Positions 24,419 to 32,995 of a stretch of 64,000 nt of DNA are shown here, one piece after another (position 1 is the stretch's first letter; each line of letters begins with the position of its first letter). The stretch is taken from the NCBI GenBank assembly GCA_041695045.1, contig JBGFRR010000151.1:1-64000 (forward strand), read 5' to 3'. The notes beneath the pieces were generated by a model. That model ran no database searches. It saw only the letters and a program-made list of their open reading frames with translations, and was not told where the DNA came from. Made by a program: the position numbers and the translations under genes. The DNA is from JBGFRR01 sp041695045 (GTDB taxonomy: Bacteria; Bacteroidota; Ignavibacteria; UBA10030).

Positions 24419-26293
24419 ATGGCTCACATTCACACAAACGATCATTCAGGATTCACATTGTGGTTTACGGGTCTTTCAGGTGCCGGAAAGTCGATGATCA
24501 CACAGGTGCTGCTGAAACGTTTGTACGGGCGCGGCATTGTGCGCACGGAAGTACTCGACGGAGATGAAGTTCGATTGCACCTGAGCAAGGGACTCGGCTT
24601 TTCGAAAGAGGATCGCGACACCAACATCCGCCGAATCGGTTACGTGGCGAAGCTGCTATCCCGAAACGGTGTGGCGGTTCTTGTCGCCGCCATTTCTCCC
24701 TACCGCACCATCCGTGAGGAGGTGAGAAGCCAGCACGAGCGCTTCGTTGAGGTCTTTGTCACTGCACCGTTGGAGACCCTGATTCAACGCGATGCGAAGG
24801 GATTGTATAAGAAGGCGTTCGCCGGGGCCATCACGAACTTCACCGGCATCTCCGACCCCTACGAACCGCCCGAACGGCCCGAAGTGATTCTTCGCACCGA
24901 ACGAGAATCGCTTGAGCTGAGTGTGAATAAAGTGCTTCGAGCGCTCGAATTGTTAGGCTACATAGCCGAGGGGGAGACAAATCTGTCGGAACAGGATGAG
25001 GAAGAGCTGTTGCAACAGCTTCAGAGTGCCGGACACAACGTGCGCGCCCACTCGACCGATGACTGGATTTCTGTGAAGGAACCGAACGAATCTGCAAGCG
25101 GAGTAGACGTCCCACCCAACAACAGTATCGAAATCATCACCCCGCACGGAGGCACGTTGATCTCCCGTTTTCTCCCCGAAGCTGAACGCCGGCGTGCTCT
25201 CGACCGATTGGAGCAATTCCCCTCGCTGACGATTGGACGGAGAGAATGGTCGGACATCGAGCTGATCGCAACCGGCGGATACTCTCCGTTGACCGGCTTT
25301 GTGGATCACCGCGAGTACCGCAGCATCATCACCCACGGTCGATTGAGTTCCGGATTTGCGTGGACGATTCCCATCTTGCTTCTTGTGAATGATGATGAGC
25401 GTGATGCGATACGCGGACGCGATGAAGTCCTTCTTCGGGACATTAACGGCAAGAATCTCGCTCTCCTCCACGTTGAAGGTCTCTTCACCGTTGACAAGGA
25501 GGAATTAGCAAACGCCGTCTGGCGTACAACAGACTCAGTCCATCCGGGAGTGAGTGCGCTGTTCGAGGCAGGGAGCCACGCGCTCGCCGGGGCCGTCGAT
25601 CTCATCGCTCTTGCTGATAATCATCCCTTCGCTTCGCTGCGACTCACCCCTGCTCAGACGCGATCCTCTTTCCAGCAGCGAGGATGGAAGACGGTTGCGG
25701 CGTTTCAAACAAGAAATCCGATCCACCGCGCACACGAATACATCCAGAAGATCGCTCTCGAACTCGTGGACGGACTCCTGCTTCATCCCTTAGTTGGAGA
25801 GACCAAGGGGGACGACATCCCGGCAGAAATTCGCATCGCCTGCTATCAAGTACTGCTTGAAGAATATTTTCCAAAGCATCGGGTTCTCCTTTCTGTGATG
25901 CCCGCGGCGATGCGGTATGCAGGACCGAGCGAGGCGATCCATCACGCGATCATCCGACAGAACTACGGCTGCTCACATTTCATTGTCGGGCGCGATCACG
26001 CCGGCGTCGGATCGTACTATGGAACCTACGATGCACAACGGATCTTCGACCGTTACACTCGCGAAGAACTGGCCATTGTGCCTCTGAAGTTCGAGCACAC
26101 ATTCTTTTGCAGGCGCTGCGGTGGGATGGCATCCGAGAAAACGTGCCCGCATCAGAACGACGAACGGCTCATTTTGAGCGGCACGAAGGTGCGCGAATTG
26201 TTGCAACTCGGACTCGACTTGCCGGAGGAATATTCGCGCCCTGAGGTCGTTGCAATCTTGCGCAAAGCATATAACAAACAGCTCGTCTCTTGA
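24419..26293 (+). CDS. Bifunctional APS kinase - ATP sulfurylase
   Basis: 624-aa fusion. Residues ~10-190 are APS kinase (Walker A GLSGAGKS, DGDEVR, GFSKEDRDTNIRR, ISPYRTIREEVR). Residues ~230-620 are ATP sulfurylase, with QTRNPIHRAHE (the HxxH-like nucleotide-binding motif), HPLVGETKGDDIP, MRYAGPSEAIHHAIIRQNYG and GRDHAGVG. A Cys-rich insert (CRRCGGMASEKTCPH) probably binds zinc as in thermophile-type sulfurylases. Sulfurylase makes APS. The APS can go directly to the 4Fe-4S CysH or be phosphorylated to PAPS. Third functional gene of the cys operon. Confidence 0.95.
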   Translation: MAHIHTNDHSGFTLWFTGLSGAGKSMITQVLLKRLYGRGIVRTEVLDGDEVRLHLSKGLGFSKEDRDTNIRRIGYVAKLLSRNGVAVLVAAISPYRTIREEVRSQHERFVEVFVTAPLETLIQRDAKGLYKKAFAGAITNFTGISDPYEPPERPEVILRTERESLELSVNKVLRALELLGYIAEGETNLSEQDEEELLQQLQSAGHNVRAHSTDDWISVKEPNESASGVDVPPNNSIEIITPHGGTLISRFLPEAERRRALDRLEQFPSLTIGRREWSDIELIATGGYSPLTGFVDHREYRSIITHGRLSSGFAWTIPILLLVNDDERDAIRGRDEVLLRDINGKNLALLHVEGLFTVDKEELANAVWRTTDSVHPGVSALFEAGSHALAGAVDLIALADNHPFASLRLTPAQTRSSFQQRGWKTVAAFQTRNPIHRAHEYIQKIALELVDGLLLHPLVGETKGDDIPAEIRIACYQVLLEEYFPKHRVLLSVMPAAMRYAGPSEAIHHAIIRQNYGCSHFIVGRDHAGVGSYYGTYDAQRIFDRYTREELAIVPLKFEHTFFCRRCGGMASEKTCPHQNDERLILSGTKVRELLQLGLDLPEEYSRPEVVAILRKAYNKQLVS

Positions 26294-26323
26294 AGCACAC
26301 GATCATGTGAGAATGGAGAAGAT

Positions 26324-27715
26324 ATGAACACGCTGTATCCTGCCTTCCTGAAGTTAGAGGGCAAACCTGTGCTCGTTGTGGGCGGAGGAGCAGTTGCCGA
26401 GCAGAAGATTACCGGCTTGCTCGAAAGCCGGGCTGATGTGACGGTCATCGCGCCTGAAGCATCGGCGAGCATTCTTCAACTTGCCGCGCAAGGACGTCTC
26501 ACACTTCAATCCAGAGCTTTTCAGCCGACGGACACAGCGGGCTTTCATCTCGTCATCGGCGCAACAGACGATCGTGCCGTCCAACACGCCGTGTTTATGG
26601 ATGCACAACGACAAGGCATCCCCGTCAATATTGTTGATGTGCCGGAGCTATGCTCGTTCTACACGGCGTCCATTTTTCGAAAGGGAGATTTGAGCATTGC
26701 GGTGTCCACGAATGGAAAGAGTCCGACACTCGGCAAGCTCATCCGTGATCGCATTCGCGAGCGCTTCGAGCGCGGGTACCCCGAATTGCTTGAACGACTT
26801 GGCGCTATTCGCGCCGATGTGCTCGAATTGTTTCCCGACTATGCATCGTGCAAAACGTACTTCGAGCAGCTCGTTCAGGCAGAGGTGAAGGTACTGGAGC
26901 TTCGGCATAATGATGATGAAGTCGGCCGACGGAAGAATCAAACAAAGACCGGCAAGGTGTGGCTTGTGGGCGCCGGACCCGGTGATCCGGAGTTGATTTC
27001 CGTGAAGGGTCTTCGCATTCTTCGCACTGCCGATGTCGTGATCTACGATGCGCTTGTCGGTTCCGACCTTCTTCGGGAAGTTCCATCCTCTGCCGAAAAG
27101 CACTTTGTGGGCAAACGCGCCGGTCGGCATTGCGTAAGTCAGAGTGAAATCAATGCGCTGCTCATCAAGCACGCGCGGGAAGGGAAGATCGTTGTTCGGT
27201 TGAAAGGTGGCGATCCCTTCATTTTTGGAAGAGGGGGTGAGGAGTTGGAGGCACTGAAAGCCGAAGGCATAGAGGTTGAAATCGTTCCGGGTATTACGGC
27301 GGGAACAGGGGTTCCGGCTTCCGTGGGAATACCGGTGACGCACCGGCAAATCTCATCGAGCGTTGCATTCGTCGCCGGACACCGTTGCGCAAGCTCGACG
27401 CAGAAACCGATTGATTGGAAGGCGTTGCGGTCTATTGACACAGTGGTGATCTATATGGGCATCCGCAGCATCCGGTCAGTGACTGATGAAATGTTGGAAG
27501 CTGGCTATGATCCTGAACTTCCCGCCGCGGCAATTTTCGGTGGAACAATGATAGAGGAAGTCATCGTCACAGACACACTTGCCAATCTTGCCGATGGCAT
27601 CCGGAACATTACGACAACGTTGCCCGGGCTTATTATTGTGGGAGAGGTTGTGAGGACATTGAGCAATCGGGAGAAGAACCAACCGGAGGAGGTTGAATAT
27701 CTTGCGGCACATTAA
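26324..27715 (+). CDS. cysG: Siroheme synthase (CysG-like, lacking one module)
   Basis: 463-aa two-part enzyme. Residues 1-~200 are the Met8/SirC-like precorrin-2 dehydrogenase/ferrochelatase (LKLEGKPVLVVGGGAVAEQKI, VVIGATDD-like, FYTASIFRKGDLSIAVST). Residues ~210-450 are uroporphyrinogen-III C-methyltransferase (VWLVGAGPGDPELISVKG, VRLKGGDPFIFGRGGEE, EVVPGITAG-like, PVTHR). It supplies siroheme for the sulfite reductase. GGAGAAGAT precedes ATG 26324. The last gene of the operon core. Confidence 0.95.
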   Translation: MNTLYPAFLKLEGKPVLVVGGGAVAEQKITGLLESRADVTVIAPEASASILQLAAQGRLTLQSRAFQPTDTAGFHLVIGATDDRAVQHAVFMDAQRQGIPVNIVDVPELCSFYTASIFRKGDLSIAVSTNGKSPTLGKLIRDRIRERFERGYPELLERLGAIRADVLELFPDYASCKTYFEQLVQAEVKVLELRHNDDEVGRRKNQTKTGKVWLVGAGPGDPELISVKGLRILRTADVVIYDALVGSDLLREVPSSAEKHFVGKRAGRHCVSQSEINALLIKHAREGKIVVRLKGGDPFIFGRGGEELEALKAEGIEVEIVPGITAGTGVPASVGIPVTHRQISSSVAFVAGHRCASSTQKPIDWKALRSIDTVVIYMGIRSIRSVTDEMLEAGYDPELPAAAIFGGTMIEEVIVTDTLANLADGIRNITTTLPGLIIVGEVVRTLSNREKNQPEEVEYLAAH

Positions 27716-27962
27716 ACAGAGCGGAAGCGAGAAGCAGTGCCGCATCAACGGATGCGACAAACCCCTTGCGACGGCGGGACTCTGCTGGATGCACTACATG
27801 CGCGCTCGACGGAACGGAGACGCACACACGACGCACCGTGTCTACCGCAAGCACCACGAATGCCGCTATTGCGGTACGAGGGTGCAATCAGCGTTCTACG
27901 CGAACTACAAAGGGATTTGCAAAATTTGTTGGAAGCTTAAGAGGATAGGAAAGTTGAGGTGA
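27702..27962 (+). CDS. Small cysteine-rich (zinc-binding) protein, unknown function
   Basis: About 86 aa, basic, with two likely metal sites: CRINGCDKPLATAGLCWMHY (C-x4-C-x8-C-x2-H) and CRYCGT plus CKICWK. The first motif resembles short zinc-binding segments found near phage HNH nucleases, but no HNH catalytic motif is present. The gene overlaps the end of cysG, and the only starts are TTG (27693 or 27702). 27702 is favoured because GGAGGAGG ends 9 nt before it. Its place in the cys operon may be accidental. DNA or RNA binding is possible but unproven. Confidence 0.6.
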   Translation: MRHIKQSGSEKQCRINGCDKPLATAGLCWMHYMRARRNGDAHTTHRVYRKHHECRYCGTRVQSAFYANYKGICKICWKLKRIGKLR

Positions 27963-27989
27963 GGGAGCGACGCAGTGCTTGAATCGGAC

Positions 27990-28095
27990 CTACTCTTTTG
28001 AAATCCGCTCACGTGGGCAAGCCACCCGCCAGAATGCGAAGCGGGCTGGCAACCAAAAATTGAAATGGTAAAAAAAAGGGCTGTAATCCCTCGGG
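27990..28095 (+). promoter_or_regulatory. SAM-riboswitch-like leader of the TauE gene
   Basis: Contains GTGG-gcaag-CCAC (28012-28024), a CCCGC/GCGGG hairpin (28025-28045), the box TGGCAACC (28046-28053), a small ACCA/TGGT hairpin, and then GGTAAAAAAAGGG. The order of a GGCAACC box, short P3-like hairpin and GGT-A-rich strand recalls the SAM-I/SAM-IV family. No convincing long P1 stem could be drawn, so this remains a candidate. Confidence 0.35.
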
Positions 28096-28105
28096 TATTT
28101 ATGAA

Positions 28106-28855
28106 ATGATCGATCCGGATATTCTTATTTTTATTCTTTTCGGTTTTGTTGCCCAAATGATTGACGGCTGCCTCGGTATGGCCTATGGGGTAGCGTCAAC
28201 TACTTTTCTTCTCAGCCTCGGGGTTCCTCCTGCGGTTGCAAGCGCCTGTGTTCATACCTCCGAGGTTTTCACCACAGGTGCCTCGGGGATTTCCCACTTC
28301 AAGTTCGGCAATGTGAACCGGAATATTTTCTTAAGGCTTCTGATCCCGGGAGTAACCGGAGGCGTGACCGGCGCCTATATCCTTACCGAGTTGCCAGGGG
28401 ACAAAATAAAGCCCTTCATCTCTCTTTATCTATTGATCATGGGCGTGATGATTCTCATCAATGTCTTCAGAAAAACTAACTTGAAAAAGACGAATATGAG
28501 ATTAGCCCCATTAGGATTGCTCGGAGGTTTTTTTGATGCCATCGGAGGAGGCTGGGGATCAATCGTCACGACCACCTTGGTCGCCAACGGCAACCAGCCC
28601 CGTTTCGCAATCGGGTCCGTCAATTCGGCGGAATTTTTTGTCACCATCACCATATCCATCACCTTTATGTTCACCATCGGGATGTCATTAATGCAACACT
28701 GGGAAAAAATTGCCGGCCTCCTCATAGGAGGGATTCTTGCTGCCCCCTTTGCTGCCTATGTCTGCAAAAGGGCCCCGACACGAATCTTGATGGTGATGGT
28801 CGGGCTGCTGATCATCGGTTTAAGCGCCAGAGTCATCTACCGGAACTGGTTTTAA
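28106..28855 (+). CDS. TauE/SafE family sulfite/sulfonate exporter
   Basis: 249-aa integral membrane protein with about eight hydrophobic segments and the internal two-fold repeat of the family: FGFVAQMIDGCLGMAYGVASTTFLLSLG in the first half and LGLLGGFFDAIGGGWGSIVTTTL in the second. Family members export sulfite or sulfonates. Position after an assimilatory sulfate operon fits sulfite detoxification. Codon use is more A/T-rich than the flanking genes, and the riboswitch-like leader differs from anything else here, so it may have been acquired horizontally, perhaps replacing the tauE truncated at 24234. Confidence 0.85.
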   Translation: MIDPDILIFILFGFVAQMIDGCLGMAYGVASTTFLLSLGVPPAVASACVHTSEVFTTGASGISHFKFGNVNRNIFLRLLIPGVTGGVTGAYILTELPGDKIKPFISLYLLIMGVMILINVFRKTNLKKTNMRLAPLGLLGGFFDAIGGGWGSIVTTTLVANGNQPRFAIGSVNSAEFFVTITISITFMFTIGMSLMQHWEKIAGLLIGGILAAPFAAYVCKRAPTRILMVMVGLLIIGLSARVIYRNWF

Positions 28856-28979
28856 AGAAAATGGGCGATGGGGTTCTCGATCGCCTTCGCAAAGGGAGAA
28901 CATCTTCCTGCAATACTTAGATACTGTCAAATTGTCTCTCATTCATGGTTTCAGCGCCACTACACCGGGGCGCGCACGG

Positions 28980-29867
28980 CTACACCCCATCCTGAACAAA
29001 ATTGGCGCCGTGTTTCATGCACCACTCGGCACGTGCTAACTCCTTGCCGAGGTAGGCCGCGTGATCAAGCTGCGATACCCAGCTGTTGCGGATCAAGGTG
29101 AGGTAGATGCTGCGGGCGTCGCGACCCTCGATGACATGCAACAGTTGTTCGTCGTAACCGTAGTGTTCGACCGCCAGCGCATCACCGATGACATGGATCA
29201 CGAAGTAGCCGGCCTTGTCGAGCGTGATGCGCTTTGGGTCGGTGGCGGTGGCGATCACGTGTTCGGCCTCTATCTGACCGGCTGGGGCAGGCGCGCGCTT
29301 GAATTCGCCCGCCCCGGCTTCGCTGTGCGGGCCGGGGGGCGCGGGCTGCACCTCGGCTGCCAACTCCTTCGCTCGGGCGTGGATAGCGGCGACGTCCGTG
29401 CAGCCGATCATGTCGATTGGTTGCACCTGGTCGCGAAAGGTCCGCACCTCGGTAGCAGACGTGTTTGGCAGGATCGGGCGCACGCCGGGGGCTTCCGGTA
29501 TCCTGTGGTTCTCATCGATGCCGTTGGCGAATAGCGCTAACATCGTCGCGCCGCTCAGATGCCTGGGCGGCTCGCTGCCCGCGCAAATCAGATAACGGAT
29601 GGCAGGATTCGACACTGTGTTCTTGACGATCTTCTCGATGCCGATGTTCTCGGTCTCAAGCTTGCCGACAATGCACAGCCCCTCCGGCGGGTCGTGGCTG
29701 ACGGCTTCGGCCAAGGCGACACTGCCCAGCGTCGTCACGGCCACAGGGGCAGCCGGATCGGTAACGAAATAGGTACCGGGCACATAGGGCCAAGTCTTGC
29801 GCTTCGCCTTGGTGCTCGCAAAGGTGCGGCTCAGGAAAAATCCAAAATCTTCCATCCTGGTTGGCAT
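28980..29867 (-). CDS. MtrA-like cobamide-binding protein with C-terminal extension
   Basis: 295 aa. Residues ~30-175 match the A subunit of tetrahydromethanopterin S-methyltransferase: PPEGLCIVGKLETENIGIEKI, IRYLICAGSEPPRHLSGATMLALFANGIDENHRI, FRDQVQPIDMIGC. MtrA carries the corrinoid that passes methyl groups between pterin and coenzyme M. MtrA homologues are also found in bacteria outside methanogens, where their role is uncertain. Residues ~200-290 form a second domain (TLDKAGYFVIHVIGDALAVEHY) that I believe corresponds to DUF4346. It contains no transmembrane anchor. Start ATG 29867 (AAGGA 6 nt upstream). Together with the neighbouring methyltransferase it suggests one-carbon or cobamide chemistry of foreign origin. 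Confidence 0.75.
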   Translation of the reverse strand: MPTRMEDFGFFLSRTFASTKAKRKTWPYVPGTYFVTDPAAPVAVTTLGSVALAEAVSHDPPEGLCIVGKLETENIGIEKIVKNTVSNPAIRYLICAGSEPPRHLSGATMLALFANGIDENHRIPEAPGVRPILPNTSATEVRTFRDQVQPIDMIGCTDVAAIHARAKELAAEVQPAPPGPHSEAGAGEFKRAPAPAGQIEAEHVIATATDPKRITLDKAGYFVIHVIGDALAVEHYGYDEQLLHVIEGRDARSIYLTLIRNSWVSQLDHAAYLGKELARAEWCMKHGANFVQDGV

Positions 29868-29913
29868 CAATCATCCTTGTGTTTTGTCGTGAGATCGGAT
29901 GTGGGAACGAGCA

Positions 29914-29942
29914 TCCCGTCCCGAAGAGCGTTCGGGACGGGA
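29914..29942. repeat. Intergenic palindrome, 12-bp arms
   Basis: TCCCGTCCCGAA / TTCGGGACGGGA with a 5-nt loop, between the MtrA-like gene and the methyltransferase gene. Its CGGGACT edge is shared with the palindromes at 14574 and 19673. Confidence 0.7.
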
Positions 29943-29991
29943 CTCCCTCCCTTTCTCGTTCATGGCTTCACTGCCACCAGCGCGACCGCGC

Positions 29992-30612
29992 CTAAATGGT
30001 CCGCATAGCGCTCGAAGATGGCGCGCATTTGAAGTACACGTTTGCGCGCCGCGGGCGTGCGTTCACGCGGACGACGCGCGCCAACTCGCGCTGCACCTCC
30101 TGTTTCAGATCCTCGGCTAGGTTGTCCGGCTTCAGGCAGAGTTCATGGATGCCGTAGCGCCCGCCCGCTTTCAACAAGCGCGCCGCCTCCTGCACAATCA
30201 GGAGTTTTTGCGCATCCGCCTGCATGGTCAGCATGGCCTCGCCATAGACTACCGACGCGCACTCCGGATCCAGCCCGCTGTGCCGGGCGTCTGCCACAAT
30301 GATGCGCCGTAAAGGGCCATCTAAAACGCGGCGCGTCTCGGCCGCAGCCGTTTCATCGCGCTCGACGCCCGTGTAACTGCGAGGCCGGTGCTGTAGCACC
30401 ACCCCGGCCGTGAACCCCAGACCCGGCGCGAATTCAACTACGTCATCTTCAGCGGTGATGTTCAACGCCGCCACTAACTTTTCAGTCAGTTCGCGTCCGC
30501 CGGGGCGCAGCACCCGCCGGCCCATGCGCGCTAACAGCCAATGGCCAGGCGCCCTCTCGAGATCAGGGACGATGTGCGCCAGCGAGGCGTGTTCTTCAGG
30601 TTGTTCATTCAT
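29992..30612 (-). CDS. Class I SAM-dependent methyltransferase, frame altered near the C-terminus
   Basis: 206 aa with a Rossmann methyltransferase core: VVEFAPGLGFTAGVVL (motif I), YTGVERDETAA (acidic end of strand 2), IIVADARHSGLD and AARLLKAGGRYGIHEL. The substrate is unknown. After residue ~185 the frame becomes atypical (RRANVYFKC to the stop at 29992). The neighbouring frame reads RKRVLQMRAIFERYADHLG then VALVAVKP to a stop at 29960, which looks like the real C-terminus, so a single-base indel near 30060 is likely (assembly error or mutation). Start ATG 30612 lies 5 nt after the stop of the chelatase-like gene, suggesting co-transcription. Confidence 0.75.
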   Translation of the reverse strand: MNEQPEEHASLAHIVPDLERAPGHWLLARMGRRVLRPGGRELTEKLVAALNITAEDDVVEFAPGLGFTAGVVLQHRPRSYTGVERDETAAAETRRVLDGPLRRIIVADARHSGLDPECASVVYGEAMLTMQADAQKLLIVQEAARLLKAGGRYGIHELCLKPDNLAEDLKQEVQRELARVVRVNARPRRANVYFKCAPSSSAMRTI

Positions 30613-30617
30613 TATGT

Positions 30618-32324
30618 TCAATGCCTCTCAGGATGTCGGTGATGAATTGGTTTTGGTACGGAAATGATTCCTGCAGGCAGCGGTTGATTGTTGAAGTGCG
30701 CTATCGCAATTCGAATCTGCTCGTCCACCCACCGCTCGAACATTGGGTGCGGAGCAAAACCTTTGCCGTTGTAAACATAGCTCAGTCCTTCGAGCCAGTC
30801 CTCCTCTCGTCCGCCGCGAGTTGTTCTGGCAGGGATGACGATTGCTGTGCCGCCATCTTCCGATGCTCGTTGAACCATTGCTCGGATGTTGTGAATGGCT
30901 TTCTCTCGAAGCTCCGGCCAATCCTCGCGCCAGGTAGCAAACTGAATATCGCGAAAGTGTCGCGCTTTCAGGTGTGCCACTGTCTGCATGTGCGAAGCGA
31001 TGATGGCGAGGTTGTTTTCCCAGTGCTTGTTTGCCTCTTCATCATCTGTGCCGTGGGCGAGGAGAATGATCGTCTCCTTCTTCGGCTCTTTGCTGACTTC
31101 GAGTGCACGGTCGAGCAGCGCTTCTGCAAACAACGGGCTTGCTTCAACGCCACCAAGGGTAAAGAGTGCACAAGAGGTACGGATTCTCTGCGGCGGCTTC
31201 CCGTGGTTGCCGTGTCCGTGGCCGGCGTGGCCTAAGCGCTCTTGTAAACCCAGGACATACTCGGTGACCTCTCTGAAGCTCGATTCGAGCGAAAACACGC
31301 GCACGACAACAATGGCTCGGGCGCCGCGTTGCTCCAATTTTCTCACTGCCCTCTCCATGAGAAAGGGATCGCCCATTCCAAAGGCCGGTTCGATTATGTA
31401 TCGCAACTGATGTGAGCCAATGGCATCCATCATTCTCCGATTCCAGTTATAGTTGGCGCCGTGCGGCATGAACACGACCCCAAGGTTCTCTGGCGTAATA
31501 GGCAAATGCGCGTTTGAGCGTTGAGCAAGCCAGAGTGCTACATTGGGATGCGGCGTAAGATCCTGTCCATCAAACACTCCACCGTACTTTTGAATCAGCG
31601 ACTTGAGACGTGCGCCAAGGGACATCATACCGTCTGCTTTCCAGCCAAAGTCAAAAGGAACAACAATGGGCTGAAGCTTTTTCGCTTGTGCAGAGGCAAG
31701 AGCGTCTTCGAGAGATTTCCAAGGGGAGGCGCCACGCTGTCTGTCCTTGAGCGCGACCTCCATATATCCGGCAAAGGGATAGCGATCCTCGATGTACGCA
31801 CGATAACGCTTCATATCTTCGGAAATCAAAGCTGCTTCTTGATCGTCTCGTGCTCCCTGCGCAACGAGAATCAACATTTCTTTGGACGGATTTTTGCTCA
31901 GTCCCTCTAACCGGTCGGATAAGATTTCCGAGATCAGGTAGGTTCCTGTGTGCTTTTGGGAAATCGTTATCGACAGGTCGGTGAGAGAAGAGGTCTTGTT
32001 CGAGAGAGTCGTTTCAATGTGTTTCCACATTGGATGATGGAGCGAGAGAAAGAGAGGTAGGACAACCACCCTCTTTGCTCCTGCCGCGTGCACTTGCGAA
32101 AGACCTTCTTTAAGAAAGCGCTCCGTTTCTTCGCGGGTTGCGAAGACAAGAGCGGCATTGAACTGCTTTCGGTACTCTTCGAATGCGTCGCGCAGCTCTT
32201 CATTTCCCATAAAACCCCGGTCGGGCGCGACGATGAGGAAACCGGTTTCGTACGCCTTGTCCGCTGCTACCGTCAGGGCAAATGCGAGCAGTTGGCAGGC
32301 AAGAATTTTTCTAAACAATCCCAT
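30618..32324 (-). CDS. Exported protein with tandem CbiX/chelatase-like domains
   Basis: 568 aa with an N-terminal signal peptide (to about residue 21). It contains repeated segments of the class II chelatase fold: FLIVAPDRGFMGNEELRDAFEEYRKQF, VVFMPHGANYNWNRRM and, near residue 410, ETIILLAHGTDDEEANKHWENNL, in which the His after LLA sits where CbiX/HemH bind tetrapyrrole or metal. A His-rich linker (GHAGHGHGNHG) is near residue 360. CbiX inserts cobalt into sirohydrochlorin in the cytoplasm. An exported version next to hmuY/hmuR suggests metal removal from, or delivery to, imported haem, but that is inference. AAGGAG precedes ATG 32324. Downstream of a shorter homologue in the same operon. 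Confidence 0.7.
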   Translation of the reverse strand: MGLFRKILACQLLAFALTVAADKAYETGFLIVAPDRGFMGNEELRDAFEEYRKQFNAALVFATREETERFLKEGLSQVHAAGAKRVVVLPLFLSLHHPMWKHIETTLSNKTSSLTDLSITISQKHTGTYLISEILSDRLEGLSKNPSKEMLILVAQGARDDQEAALISEDMKRYRAYIEDRYPFAGYMEVALKDRQRGASPWKSLEDALASAQAKKLQPIVVPFDFGWKADGMMSLGARLKSLIQKYGGVFDGQDLTPHPNVALWLAQRSNAHLPITPENLGVVFMPHGANYNWNRRMMDAIGSHQLRYIIEPAFGMGDPFLMERAVRKLEQRGARAIVVVRVFSLESSFREVTEYVLGLQERLGHAGHGHGNHGKPPQRIRTSCALFTLGGVEASPLFAEALLDRALEVSKEPKKETIILLAHGTDDEEANKHWENNLAIIASHMQTVAHLKARHFRDIQFATWREDWPELREKAIHNIRAMVQRASEDGGTAIVIPARTTRGGREEDWLEGLSYVYNGKGFAPHPMFERWVDEQIRIAIAHFNNQPLPAGIISVPKPIHHRHPERH

Positions 32325-32340
32325 AGCGCTTCTCCTTCGG

Positions 32341-32925
32341 TCAGTTCCGTTGTATGTGGCTTCTCACATGCTCAATAACAAGCGATGAAATTAATCCTAT
32401 GTCGTACGGCCATGCGTAGATGACGACGGTACCGATATCAGGATGCTGCTCCTTGAAGCTCTGAATCGAACGGGGGATATCCTTTTCTGAGTGGCTGCCG
32501 CCGGGCGTGATCATAATGCTCGTGACGATGATTGTATCAGGTCGTTCCTTCATCAGCTCGGCTAATGCGCTTTCCACGGTGGGCGCACACATCTCATTGA
32601 ACGCGAACTGAACGGAACGAAACACTCCTGCCCGTTCAATTTCCCTCGCTATCTTGACGATGCCTGCCCAGTACTTATCATTCTGTTCATTCCGCGGCCA
32701 GTGTGCCATATCCTCTTTGATCTTCCGAGCCTCATCGATATTCTCGCGACGGAGCTTGAAATATTCGCTCAGCCTTGGAAAATCCGTCGCCACGCTACCA
32801 TGCCCCACGAGCAGCAAGGACGTGGTCTTTGTACTCTTTGAAGTTGATACTTGACCCAACGCGCTTGAACACAAAACAAGCGTCATGAGAAACAACGTTA
32901 CTGCAACGTGTTTGAACGATTTCAT
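32341..32925 (-). CDS. Exported CbiX-like chelatase-fold protein
   Basis: 194 aa: a signal peptide (MKSFKHVAVTLFLMTLVLCSSALGQ), then a single chelatase-like domain with TSLLLVGHGSVATDFPR (the conserved His of CbiX), NEMCAPTVESALAEL and PDTIIVTSIMITPGGSHSEKDIP, closely following sirohydrochlorin cobaltochelatase. Start ATG 32925 (AAAGGA upstream); a longer frame overlaps hmuY and is unlikely. It lies between hmuY and the larger tandem homologue; all are on the same strand with short gaps. Confidence 0.8.
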   Translation of the reverse strand: MKSFKHVAVTLFLMTLVLCSSALGQVSTSKSTKTTSLLLVGHGSVATDFPRLSEYFKLRRENIDEARKIKEDMAHWPRNEQNDKYWAGIVKIAREIERAGVFRSVQFAFNEMCAPTVESALAELMKERPDTIIVTSIMITPGGSHSEKDIPRSIQSFKEQHPDIGTVVIYAWPYDIGLISSLVIEHVRSHIQRN

Positions 32926-32995
32926 TTCAGAGTCCTTTCTCATCGATGTCGTTGATAGGATAGACGGAATTTCAGCAGTACGAGAATTCTTGTCT

